A stretch of 64,000 bases of DNA from assembly GCF_000243135.2 (NCBI RefSeq), contig NC_019903.1, forward strand, positions 2,952,001 to 3,016,000, read 5' to 3'. Shown here in pieces: positions 54,237 to 62,451 of the stretch. The DNA is from Desulfitobacterium dichloroeliminans LMG P-21439. GTDB taxonomy: Bacteria > Bacillota > Desulfitobacteriia > Desulfitobacteriales > Desulfitobacteriaceae. Numbering within the stretch: position 1 is the first letter of the stretch; each line of letters starts with the position of its first letter. The position numbers and the translations under genes are program-made. The notes under the pieces were generated by a model. It ran no database searches. It was given only the letters and a program-made list of their open reading frames with translations, and was not told the DNA's origin.

Positions 54237-55136
54237 TTATAACATCTGCCCAGAAAAGACGATGAAGTAACGAAGGCATAAACCTCCAACTATAACTGCT
54301 CCATAAACGGGCAGAACCCAATGGCGATCCTTGATCATGCCGTAGACCGACAAGACCAGAGGCAACATCAAGCCAATCATCATTACACCAATCCAGAACA
54401 GATTTGCCATGGTGCCGGTAAAGTAGAGTGGATTTACGGACAGAAATAATACCATCAGTAGAATAATCTCCAGCACAATCAAAACTACATCTACTTTTTT
54501 GTAAAGTCCTAAACCTTCTTCTTTAGCAGCACCAATCAAGGTTGCTGCCAAACCAGTGGATACTCCCGATATTAAGAACAGAACCGCTAGAAAAGGAACC
54601 CCCACTAAACCAAGGAAAGGAACAGACCACAATGCATTCGTTGAAACCGCTGAAAGAAGAAACCCAGTGTACGTTGTCGTACTCAAGGCCAGAACTGCTC
54701 CCAGAAGCGCCACCGGCTTCCTTAAGGCGGAAAACTTTCCAGCTAGCTTAGCTATTGTTGCACCTAGACCTCCTTTTGAACTGAAGGACTTCCCCCAAAC
54801 AAGAAAGGCGTAAATAAAGGCAAAGGTTACAAAGGTCGAAATGATAAAGGTTCCAATGGACATAACTGAGTGAGTATTAATATAGATCAAAAGCTTCCAA
54901 AAGGTTAAAGGCCTACTGAGGTCCACTACTAGTAGCCCCAATCCCAGCACTATGGCGATCGGTGCAATAAGGGCACCCGATTTAATGAGTTGTTCCGAAC
55001 GATTCTTGTTAAATAGATCCGTTAGAGAAGCCGTCAAAAATCCCCCTCCAGCAATACCCGCTAAGAACAAGTATAAAGCAATCATCCCCGCCCAGGGAAG
55101 GTGTTCTTGAATTGGCATACCCCATGTAACATCCAT
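54237..55136 (-). CDS. NrfD/PsrC-like membrane anchor of the second molybdoenzyme
   Basis: A 299-residue membrane protein with eight or nine helices. The N-terminus MDVTWGMPIQEHLPWAGMIALYLFLAGIA and the GGGFLTASLTD motif are typical of PhsC/PsrC-like NrfD anchors that exchange electrons with menaquinone. It lies 1 nt from the FeS gene upstream. It is the last gene of the TorD-FeS-NrfD unit. Confidence 0.88.
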   Translation of the reverse strand: MDVTWGMPIQEHLPWAGMIALYLFLAGIAGGGFLTASLTDLFNKNRSEQLIKSGALIAPIAIVLGLGLLVVDLSRPLTFWKLLIYINTHSVMSIGTFIISTFVTFAFIYAFLVWGKSFSSKGGLGATIAKLAGKFSALRKPVALLGAVLALSTTTYTGFLLSAVSTNALWSVPFLGLVGVPFLAVLFLISGVSTGLAATLIGAAKEEGLGLYKKVDVVLIVLEIILLMVLFLSVNPLYFTGTMANLFWIGVMMIGLMLPLVLSVYGMIKDRHWVLPVYGAVIVGGLCLRYFIVFSGQML

Positions 55137-55137
55137 G

Positions 55138-55710
55138 TTATCTCACCACCCCATCATAAATATAATAAATACTAGGCTGTGTTCCAAGTTCTCCCTTGCG
55201 GAACTCCACCTTACTCTTTGCCATAATTTTTGCCACATCACTCTCTGGATCATTGACATCACCAAAGCTTAATGACCCTCCCACACAGGTCGTAACACAT
55301 GCTGGTTTAAGCCCCTGAGATACCCTTTCTTCAAAACAAAACGTACATTTATCTGCCGCACCCGTATCTGCGTTGATAAAACGTGCATCATAAGGACAAG
55401 CCGTTAGGCAATATTTACATCCAACACACTTATTCGGATCAATCATCACAAGTCCATTCTCATCGTAATGTGATGCTTTTGTAGGACAAACATCGACACA
55501 AGGGGCATTTTGGCACATCTGACACGCTTCTTTACCGAAATGCATGGTGACATTCGGATAGGTTCCAGTAGGACCAAAGGCCGGAGACATGGTTCTATAT
55601 TGTCCGTCCGGAACGTTATTTTGAAATTTGCAGGCTACCGTACAGGCCTGACATCCAATACACTTTGCGATTTCTATGACCATACCGTAATGCTTAGCCA
55701 AGTTAATCAT
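55138..55710 (-). CDS. Four-cluster [4Fe-4S] subunit (PhsB/PsrB-like)
   Basis: A 190-residue FeS subunit with four cysteine groups: CIGCQACTVACK, CQMCQNAPCVDVCP, CVGCKYCLTACP and CTFCFEERVSQGLKPACVTTC. It links the NrfD anchor to the molybdopterin subunit. GGAAGGAAAGG precedes the start, which overlaps the chaperone end by 8 nt. Confidence 0.93.
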   Translation of the reverse strand: MINLAKHYGMVIEIAKCIGCQACTVACKFQNNVPDGQYRTMSPAFGPTGTYPNVTMHFGKEACQMCQNAPCVDVCPTKASHYDENGLVMIDPNKCVGCKYCLTACPYDARFINADTGAADKCTFCFEERVSQGLKPACVTTCVGGSLSFGDVNDPESDVAKIMAKSKVEFRKGELGTQPSIYYIYDGVVR

Positions 55711-56269
55711 CCTTTCCTTCCAAATTTAATTGCCATAGTTCCAATAATTTAGCAGCACTTGAATAGATCGATCGCTTACGTTCAATAATCAGGGGTAGAA
55801 GTTTAGCGAGAAATATCCTTAAGTGCTTTTCTTCAAAGTCAATCCGTTCCTTCGTTCTAGAATCTCGGGCCAATAATGCCAAGAATTCAAGCTCAACTGC
55901 CAGATGATCGGGCAGTTCCTTGCCTTCTGCGCTGACTTCATAACCGCAGGCTTGGTAGAACTCTCTTACCAATTCCGCCTCTTTTCCCAGTATTAATCCA
56001 TGATCAGAAACATGAACCGAGGCATAAGGAGCTGCCTCGACATCCCCGACCTCAAACAGCGGAATGTAGTGTTCCCACAACACGTCGACCCTTCGACTAG
56101 CCGAGGGAAACTTTCGACAAAACTCTTCAATTTCTTCAATATATACTTTACCCCCAGGGATTTCCTCCCACCACAAATCAATAAGCTCTTCAAGATGACC
56201 TGCAACTTCCTGGTGAGGCCTAGAAAATATCCCTGCAAAAGATAAGTATAATTCTGCTATATTGCTCAA
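55703..56269 (-). CDS. TorD-like chaperone of the second molybdoenzyme
   Basis: A 188-residue helical protein. TTG (56269) is the likely start, because AAAGGTGGGGAG lies just before it; GTG at 56281 would fall inside that site. The conserved region DHLAVELEFLALLARD is present. It probably binds the Tat signal of the reductase encoded 34 nt upstream and guards cofactor insertion. Confidence 0.82.
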   Translation of the reverse strand: MSNIAELYLSFAGIFSRPHQEVAGHLEELIDLWWEEIPGGKVYIEEIEEFCRKFPSASRRVDVLWEHYIPLFEVGDVEAAPYASVHVSDHGLILGKEAELVREFYQACGYEVSAEGKELPDHLAVELEFLALLARDSRTKERIDFEEKHLRIFLAKLLPLIIERKRSIYSSAAKLLELWQLNLEGKDD

Positions 56270-56314
56270 TGCACTCCCCACCTTTGCCTGCTCCTTTTGC
56301 CTGGGAGCTGACCC

Positions 56315-58558
56315 CTATGCCTTTTTAAGAGTTACAAAATTCATCGATGTGACGACGTTGCCTACTTCGCCGATAACGTTATCAGTAAGCTTATTGACAT
56401 TAATCCCTTTACCATAGGCTCTCTTCATCTCAGGGGATATACGTCCAAATCCATGATAAGCAAATACTGTATCCGGCCGTATTCCTTGAGTGACCTTAGC
56501 CCTTCCTTTATGCTCATATTTTCCTGAAGAAATAACAATCTCATCACCATCTTTTATGCCAAGCTTCCCGGCACTCTCCGGGTTGATCCAAAGGGAATTC
56601 TCTGGCATCAGTTGATTAAGGATGGGAACATTTGCTGTACCGGCATTAGTATGCACAGCCACTTTTCCCTGTACAAATCGGAATTGGCCCTCCTCAGGTT
56701 GAGGATAGTGAGTGTATTGAGGGATTCCCTGTTTTGTAGCCTGTTGAACCTCTTCAGCATAGAACTCGATTTTTTTACTAGGTTTAGCGATTAAGTTATC
56801 CAAAGAGGCTAATGGATCCTTCCGCACATAAAACGGCTTCATTCCCTCCGGAGTCCAAACGCCTTTTTCCTTCATGTGTTCTAAAGTTATTCCCGCGGGG
56901 GTTAATTGTTGATTAATATAATCATCAATGGTTTCATAGGGGAAATACTGACCTATGCCCATGGTTTCACCGAGTTCTTTGTAAATCTGCCAAGCTGGTT
57001 TAGTATCAGGATAAACTAACGGAACCGCCGCCTGGCGAATAACATATTTCGGCGTTAAAGCTGACATATCATAGATTTGCTCGGACCGTTCCAAATACGT
57101 GCATTCAGGAAGAATCACATCGGCATACATCGCTGTGTCCGTCATGTAAAGATCGCATACCACCAACAGATCCAATTTCTTTAAGGCTTCAATGGTTCTT
57201 TCACTTTCCGTTATACTGATCACAGGGTTAAACCGATGGACGAACCAACCCTTAATTGGATAAGGACTTTCAGTAAGAATAGACTCGACTATTTGCCCAA
57301 CAGCACCATCACCCTCAGGGATGATTTGCCCAGGCACTCCTTTTATCCCGGTACCATCGATTCTACTGGTGATCGGTTTGGGAAATTCCGGTTGACTTAC
57401 GGAGCCAAGGGGTTTTGCATAGCCGGTCATCCCTGGGAATCGGTTGGTTACTCCGGCGTTTTTTACGCGGTAGTAACCTCCCGGAACTTCAAAATTGCCC
57501 ATCATCATATTAACGATCATAATGCCTCTACGGAGTTGATAATCATTCGGTGTAAGTCCTGTCCGCCAACCGAATTCTATAAGTGCGTTGGGGCAAGCCT
57601 CCGCAAACTCACGTGTTACTCTGATGATGGTGTCTTTGGGAATTCCGGTTTCTTGTTCTGCCCATTCCGGTGTCTTATCCTTAACGGCCTCTTTCCATTG
57701 CTCGAACCCTGATGTATACCGCTCGACAAATTCTTTGTCATAGAGTTCTTCGTTAATAAGGATATTCGCCATGGCCATAACAAAGGCCAAGTCTGTGGCT
57801 CCCTTGATAGGCAACCATTCTCCCTTGGTTGCAGTGACATTAAGCCGAGGATCAAGAGAGACAATCTTCGCCCCTTTAGCAAGAGCTTTCATTATCCCTC
57901 GGGTCTGGGCAATGTGAATGCCTTCTAGCCAGTTGCGGCCGAAAGAAATGATATATTTTGCATTAGCATAATCAGCAGCAATCATTTCAACACCAAACAT
58001 GCTATCCAAAGCCACCGAGCGTGTCATAGGGCAGGTTGCTTCATGAGAAAATATATTAGGACTGCCAATTCCCTTGCCGATAGCGCGAAAAAACATATCA
58101 TGAGGCCCTTTGCGGCTAGCAAAAGCAATTTCTTCGCTACCATAGGTCGTTTGGATTTCTTTTACTTTTTCTGCAATATAGGTATAGGCCTCGTCCCAAG
58201 ACACTTCCTTATATTTTCCAGTTCCTCGATCACCTGTTCTAATCATTGGTTTCTTAAGCCTTTGCGGGTCATACAATAATGAGGGTCCTGAATTTCCTCG
58301 GGCACAAATGACCCCTCCGAACCCTGAATCATTAGGGTTCCCCTCGATTTTTGTGACTTTTCCATTAGAAACCTTGACTGCGATCGGGCACTGGTTACGG
58401 CACATTTCACAAGCTGAAAAAATCGTAGCTTCTTCAGTAGTTTCAGTAGCAAGAGCCGTCTTCGGTGAAATTTTATTCAGGGCACCAAAACTACCCACAG
58501 TGATGGCTGTCCCTCCTGCGCCACAAAGTGCATATTTTAAAAACTCTCTCCTTCTCAC
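56315..58558 (-). CDS. PhsA/PsrA-like molybdopterin oxidoreductase (thiosulfate/polysulfide reductase type)
   Basis: A 747-residue DMSO reductase-family enzyme. GTG (58558) is the likely start, as GGAGGGAAGAGAA lies just before it and the Tat signal MRRREFLKYALCGAGGTA starts at once. An ATG 21 nt earlier has no ribosome site. The N-terminal FeS site is CEMCRNQCPIAVKV ... GGVICARGN. The Mo ligand region GSPNIFSHEATCPMTRSV carries a Cys as in PhsA/PsrA. MGD-binding regions are ISFGRNWLEGIH and CDLYMTDTAMYADVILPECTYLE. The neighbours with sulfur functions support a sulfur-compound substrate, but this is inference. Confidence 0.85.
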   Translation of the reverse strand: MRRREFLKYALCGAGGTAITVGSFGALNKISPKTALATETTEEATIFSACEMCRNQCPIAVKVSNGKVTKIEGNPNDSGFGGVICARGNSGPSLLYDPQRLKKPMIRTGDRGTGKYKEVSWDEAYTYIAEKVKEIQTTYGSEEIAFASRKGPHDMFFRAIGKGIGSPNIFSHEATCPMTRSVALDSMFGVEMIAADYANAKYIISFGRNWLEGIHIAQTRGIMKALAKGAKIVSLDPRLNVTATKGEWLPIKGATDLAFVMAMANILINEELYDKEFVERYTSGFEQWKEAVKDKTPEWAEQETGIPKDTIIRVTREFAEACPNALIEFGWRTGLTPNDYQLRRGIMIVNMMMGNFEVPGGYYRVKNAGVTNRFPGMTGYAKPLGSVSQPEFPKPITSRIDGTGIKGVPGQIIPEGDGAVGQIVESILTESPYPIKGWFVHRFNPVISITESERTIEALKKLDLLVVCDLYMTDTAMYADVILPECTYLERSEQIYDMSALTPKYVIRQAAVPLVYPDTKPAWQIYKELGETMGIGQYFPYETIDDYINQQLTPAGITLEHMKEKGVWTPEGMKPFYVRKDPLASLDNLIAKPSKKIEFYAEEVQQATKQGIPQYTHYPQPEEGQFRFVQGKVAVHTNAGTANVPILNQLMPENSLWINPESAGKLGIKDGDEIVISSGKYEHKGRAKVTQGIRPDTVFAYHGFGRISPEMKRAYGKGINVNKLTDNVIGEVGNVVTSMNFVTLKKA

Positions 58559-58579
58559 TTCTCTTCCCTCCAACTCCAT

Positions 58580-58779
58580 AATATTGATGATTATGATACT
58601 ATTTTCACATAACTTTTTAAATATTACTACAGTTGAGCTTATCGCAACTACTTATAACCTCATAACGAACTTTTATACTATTAAGAATCTTACTTGAGGT
58701 GAATTTTAACCTTCAGCTATTCAAAATGCGATTTATGGTGTACCATAATGTTAATACCCTTTTGTGCTAGCCATTACAC
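58580..58779. promoter_or_regulatory. Divergent promoter region of reductase and LysR genes
   Basis: About 200 AT-rich nt between the divergent reductase (-) and LysR (+) genes. LysR proteins usually bind such intergenic regions. No exact palindromic T-N11-A operator was located with confidence. Confidence 0.4.
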
Positions 58780-58818
58780 ATGTCCAAAGGTTCTAATTCT
58801 ATAAGAGAGGGTGACTAC

Positions 58819-59721
58819 TTGGACACTCATCAATTACGAATTTTCATCGCTGTTTCAAAATTCCAAAGCATTTCTAAAGCTGCCAAGGTCATGCATTTAA
58901 GCCAACCTGCGGTTAGCACACATATTAAAAATTTAGAGGAATATTACAGAGGTCCATTGTTTGAGCGAACGCAACAAGGCGTCTCGCTTACTAAAGCAGG
59001 GCATGTTTTTTACAACTATGCCCAAAGGTTCTTAGCGTTGGAAGAAGAGATGAATCAGCAATTGGAGATTACCATGCAGCATGAAAATAACCAGATTATT
59101 GTTGGTGCAAGCACAACCATTGGTAATGTTTCACTTCCCTGTTCAATCTACCTATTTAAAGAGGAATATCCAGAGGTGAATATTCGGCTCGAAATTGCCA
59201 ATGCTGAAGAAATACTGCGCAAAGTAAAGGACGAACAAGTTGATTTTGGTGTGGCTGAACTATTTCCTGAAGCTCCGGGGATAAGTACCCATCACGTTAC
59301 TTCAGATGAGTTGGTGCTGATTGTGCCACCCTCCCATCCTGCCGAATCCGATAAAATTACCTTAGAGGAATTCTTGAATCAACCTTTAATCATGCGCGAA
59401 GCGGGATCGGGTACCCATAAAGTGCTTACCCAATTTCTTGAAACTCAGGGTTATACCTTCAAGGATCTTAAAATAATTACTGAAATGAATACTATTGACT
59501 CCATTAAGTCAGCTGTACAGGCAGGCATGGGAGGGGCTGTTGTGCCTCGCTTGTCCGTCAAAAAGGAAATATATCAAGGATCACTTAAAGCGCTTACTGT
59601 TGAGAATATGAATATGCCCGTGAACTATAATATTCTAAAACTTAATAATCATTATTTATCTTCTAAAACCAGACAATTGATCAAGTTTCTCACGGACCCA
59701 GAAGAACGCTTTTTATGTTAG
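58819..59721 (+). CDS. LysR-family transcriptional regulator
   Basis: A 300-residue regulator. TTG (58819) is the likely start, with GAGGGTGA upstream; it gives the usual LysR N-terminus MDTHQLRIFIAVSKFQS. The HTH is SISKAAKVMHLSQPAVSTHIKNLE. The substrate-binding domain spans about 90-300 and has IIVGASTTIGNVSLP and MREAGSGTHKVLTQFLE, close to CysB/CysL-like sulfur regulators in pattern. Divergent to the reductase operon, it is likely its regulator. Confidence 0.9.
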   Translation: MDTHQLRIFIAVSKFQSISKAAKVMHLSQPAVSTHIKNLEEYYRGPLFERTQQGVSLTKAGHVFYNYAQRFLALEEEMNQQLEITMQHENNQIIVGASTTIGNVSLPCSIYLFKEEYPEVNIRLEIANAEEILRKVKDEQVDFGVAELFPEAPGISTHHVTSDELVLIVPPSHPAESDKITLEEFLNQPLIMREAGSGTHKVLTQFLETQGYTFKDLKIITEMNTIDSIKSAVQAGMGGAVVPRLSVKKEIYQGSLKALTVENMNMPVNYNILKLNNHYLSSKTRQLIKFLTDPEERFLC

Positions 59722-59771
59722 TTATATTTAAATCAATAAGAAAAGTGTAGGACATGATTTAAATTGGCTTT

Positions 59772-59817
59772 CGATAAAAGGAGGGAATTGCCCAAGAGCA
59801 ATTCCCTCCTTTTATCG
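59772..59817. terminator. Bidirectional terminator, perfect 20-bp stem
   Basis: CGATAAAAGGAGGGAATTGC and its exact complement surround CCAAGA. It lies between the convergent LysR and YeeE/YedE genes. Confidence 0.9.
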
Positions 59818-59826
59818 TGCATTTGT

Positions 59827-60318
59827 TTACACTAAAAATCTCAATAATACTTTCGACCCAAGCCAGGTCCCAATAAACACTGCAACAGTGAAAATCCAGC
59901 CCGATAACGAACCCGAAGCAATACCATTGAGTACCAGACCTATGTTGCACCCGTATGCAATACGAGCTCCATAGCCCATAAGAATCCCGCCGATTAACGC
60001 AGAAATCGCAAACTTCATATCCTTAAGGGGGCGAAAGCGTGCCTGTGCAGCAACGAGTGTCGCCCAAAAAGCGCCCAATATCACACCCAGATTCAAATAT
60101 GTCCCATCAGATAAGAACAATTGCCCAAGGGTAATATCCGTGCTATTGACTAAGCCAATTTTTGACCCTATCCATACGGACCATTCCTCAATAGATGTTG
60201 TAACTCCCCAAGGCCTTTGCCTAATAACCAGAACCAATAGATTTAAAATTGCTAACACAACTGCTCCAACCCAATAGGCCCATGGTCCCTTATAAACGAT
60301 TTGCAGTTCTTTTCTCAT
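59827..60318 (-). CDS. YeeE/YedE half-protein (C-terminal half type)
   Basis: A 163-residue membrane protein of the Sulf_transp (DUF395) family with four or five helices. The signature GGILMGYGARIAYGCNIGLVLNGIASGS carries the conserved Cys in the pore. YeeE/TsuA-type proteins of about 350 residues import thiosulfate; here the family's two repeats seem to be encoded as two half-proteins with a TusA-like gene in between. It is the last gene of the three-gene unit. Confidence 0.85.
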   Translation of the reverse strand: MRKELQIVYKGPWAYWVGAVVLAILNLLVLVIRQRPWGVTTSIEEWSVWIGSKIGLVNSTDITLGQLFLSDGTYLNLGVILGAFWATLVAAQARFRPLKDMKFAISALIGGILMGYGARIAYGCNIGLVLNGIASGSLSGWIFTVAVFIGTWLGSKVLLRFLV

Positions 60319-60331
60319 ATGGCTCTCCCTC

Positions 60332-60559
60332 TTAGTGTTTCTTTGTTATTTCTAACCGCCATATCCCATTGGAAACTTCACTTTCCGTGATTTCATGTCC
60401 ATGTTCACGTACCCATAGAACAATGGCCCTGCTCGTACAACTATGGTCCGTTTCCAATACTAACCGATCGCCGCATGCTATTTCTTTCAACTTACGCTGT
60501 GTTTTAATGATAGGAATGGGGCACATTTCACCCCAAATATCTAAAGTATAGGTTTTCAT
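60332..60559 (-). CDS. TusA/SirA-like sulfur carrier protein
   Basis: A 75-residue protein with the family motif LDIWGEMCPIPIIKTQRKL; Cys13 in CPIP is the persulfide-carrying residue. The end, HEITESEVSNGIWRLEI, fits. TusA-like proteins next to YeeE (TsuB) take part in thiosulfate uptake or sulfur relay. AAAGGAAG precedes the start. It lies between the two YeeE half-genes with 4 and 13 nt gaps. Confidence 0.92.
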   Translation of the reverse strand: MKTYTLDIWGEMCPIPIIKTQRKLKEIACGDRLVLETDHSCTSRAIVLWVREHGHEITESEVSNGIWRLEITKKH

Positions 60560-60562
60560 GAA

Positions 60563-61186
60563 TCAGCCAACTTCCTTTTGCTTTTGCTGCCACCTGCGAA
60601 TGATTTTCCATAATAGGAGTAGTATCAATAACTCAGCAGCTATTGACGTAACCCAGCCTAGAGTATCAGGAAGTGATACTCCCGGAAATTCATGAAAAAT
60701 TGTCCGCCAGAAGGATACGGAGTATTTACCTAAAAATGCTCCAATGAGTAGGCCTACTAACGCAACCATTTGCATGGCAAACCCTTCACCAACACGCATG
60801 AGAACACCAGTAGCACAGCCCCCAGCCAAAACCATACCCAATCCAAATAAGATGCCCCCAAGAACGGTGTGAAAGCCGAAAGGAGTGATATACAAATTCA
60901 ATGGGTAGTTAAGCATATTAGCTAAATGAAACACAATCGCAAATCCAACAATACTAATGGCTAACAATAGGATTAGCGCTTCGGTCAGCTTGGTTGTGCC
61001 AACTAACAAAGGATCACGGAAAGCCGCCACAAAGCAAAACCTTGATTTTTGCAAAGTAAAGCCAATAGCTAAACTTACTGCAAAGATCATGGTTAGTTGG
61101 ATACTCACTTGTATCAATAAAAAGAACAATAACAGTATAAAAAGCAGGAAACCAATATTCAATTTTAATTGTGACTTTTTTAACAT
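60563..61186 (-). CDS. YeeE/YedE half-protein (N-terminal half type)
   Basis: A 207-residue membrane protein with about five helices. FTLQKSRFCFVAAFRDPLL and GGILFGLGMVLAGGCATGVLMRVGEG carry the conserved Cys of the DUF395 family. It pairs with the protein at 59827-60318; together they have the length of one full YeeE. AAAAAGAGG lies before ATG. Confidence 0.86.
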   Translation of the reverse strand: MLKKSQLKLNIGFLLFILLLFFLLIQVSIQLTMIFAVSLAIGFTLQKSRFCFVAAFRDPLLVGTTKLTEALILLLAISIVGFAIVFHLANMLNYPLNLYITPFGFHTVLGGILFGLGMVLAGGCATGVLMRVGEGFAMQMVALVGLLIGAFLGKYSVSFWRTIFHEFPGVSLPDTLGWVTSIAAELLILLLLWKIIRRWQQKQKEVG

Positions 61187-61303
61187 TTTGACCTCTTTTT
61201 ATATAAGTTATTACTTAATCTAAGTTTAATACTTTCTTAAAAATAGTCAACAAATTGTGTTATAGCTAAATTATGGTTTTCTACAATATAGTGGAATTAT
61301 TAA

Positions 61304-61345
61304 GAGCGTGTCACACCATGCTTGAAAGCATTTTGCGGCACGCTC
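61304..61345. repeat. Nested hairpin between sulfur genes
   Basis: GAGCGTG pairs with CACGCTC, and inside ATGCTT-GA-AAGCAT forms a second stem. It lies in the 242-nt gap between the rhodanese gene (stop 61429) and the YeeE gene, and is read after the rhodanese transcript. The T-tail is short, so it may be a terminator or a dispersed repeat. Confidence 0.6.
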
Positions 61346-61428
61346 CTCGTCCTATAGGTCGTACGTTCTAGGTTAAACCTAGATTCTATTATAAAAACCT
61401 CTGCCATCTCTCTTAGAGAAAAGATATT

Positions 61429-62403
61429 TTATTTAACCACTGGGAATCCTTTATTGGCCCATCCAGTACCGGGTGTAGAAGGCATTCCCATGCCAGAATT
61501 TAAGGAGACTGCATCATAACCGAGTAAACGGAGGATCGCCACGGTCTGACCTGCTGTTTGACCGGTATAGCAATGCACGATTACCTTCTTATCTTTAGGA
61601 AGCTGGTTAAAGGAAGCTTGCATTCCCTTAGCGAAGGGAATATTGATGGCGCCTTCAATATGACCTTTTGCATAATCTTCGGCTTTTCTTACAGATAAGA
61701 ACATAACACTTGTGTCCTTAGCATCTAAGGCTTTTTTTGCATCATCTTCACTGATTTTATAGTTAGCGTAGGTTGTGCCTTTCAGCTCAGCCATTTTCGA
61801 GAAGTAGTCGGTAATGGCGGTTTGGACTTCTGGCTTGATCTCCGTCTTTCCTGCCGGAATAGCATTCGCTGTGGTTTCAGTCACATCAGCGACCCCTTCG
61901 ACTTTAGAGATCCCAAGATTCCAGCCTAGATTCACTGATTTTGCATTAAAACCAGCCACGTTTAAGAGAGCAACGGTCTGACCTGCTGTTTGGCCGGTAT
62001 AGCAATACACCATGATCGTTTTGTCTTTGGGTAAGTTCACCAAGTTTTGGGCTATAGCCTCACCCCAAGGCATGTTAACCGCTCCTTTGATATGACCTGC
62101 ATCATAATCCTTCGCTTGGCGTACGTCCACGATAAAGAGATCTTCACCAGCTTTAACTTTAGCTACAAAATCTTTCTCAGGAATTTTGTAAACATCTGCA
62201 GGCATGTTAGCAAAGTAAGCTTCCGCTGCCTCTTCAACCACATTCACTTCAGGTGCGGGGGGCTGAGCAGGCTCAGTCGGTGCCGGTTGGGTGGATGCCG
62301 CTGGTTGGGTCGTAGCTGGAGTACTGGAAGAAGTGGAACATCCTGTAAGAACGAGAGACAAAACCAAGAGCACTTCAATTGATAAAAGACCTAGCTTTTT
62401 CAT
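61429..62403 (-). CDS. Double-rhodanese lipoprotein (copy 1)
   Basis: A 324-residue lipoprotein: LVLSLVLTGCSTSSS is the lipobox, followed by a Pro/Thr/Ala linker. Two rhodanese domains follow. The first has FIVDVRQAKDYDAGHIKGAVN and active-site VYCYTGQTAGQTVALL; the second has FLSVRKAEDYAKGHIEGAINIPF and VHCYTGQTAGQTVAIL. The Cys in each CYTGQT loop is the sulfur-accepting residue. So both domains may be active outside the cell. GGGGAGG precedes the start. It is a near-copy of the gene 48 nt upstream. Confidence 0.92.
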   Translation of the reverse strand: MKKLGLLSIEVLLVLSLVLTGCSTSSSTPATTQPAASTQPAPTEPAQPPAPEVNVVEEAAEAYFANMPADVYKIPEKDFVAKVKAGEDLFIVDVRQAKDYDAGHIKGAVNMPWGEAIAQNLVNLPKDKTIMVYCYTGQTAGQTVALLNVAGFNAKSVNLGWNLGISKVEGVADVTETTANAIPAGKTEIKPEVQTAITDYFSKMAELKGTTYANYKISEDDAKKALDAKDTSVMFLSVRKAEDYAKGHIEGAINIPFAKGMQASFNQLPKDKKVIVHCYTGQTAGQTVAILRLLGYDAVSLNSGMGMPSTPGTGWANKGFPVVK

Positions 62404-62451
62404 AAATTTAAAACCTCCCCATATTTTTAAATCGCCCTATATAATGTGAAC

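Noticed and set aside
54064-54270. 68-codon plus-strand frame
   Set aside because: It runs through the hairpin after the NrfD-like gene and into that gene antisense.
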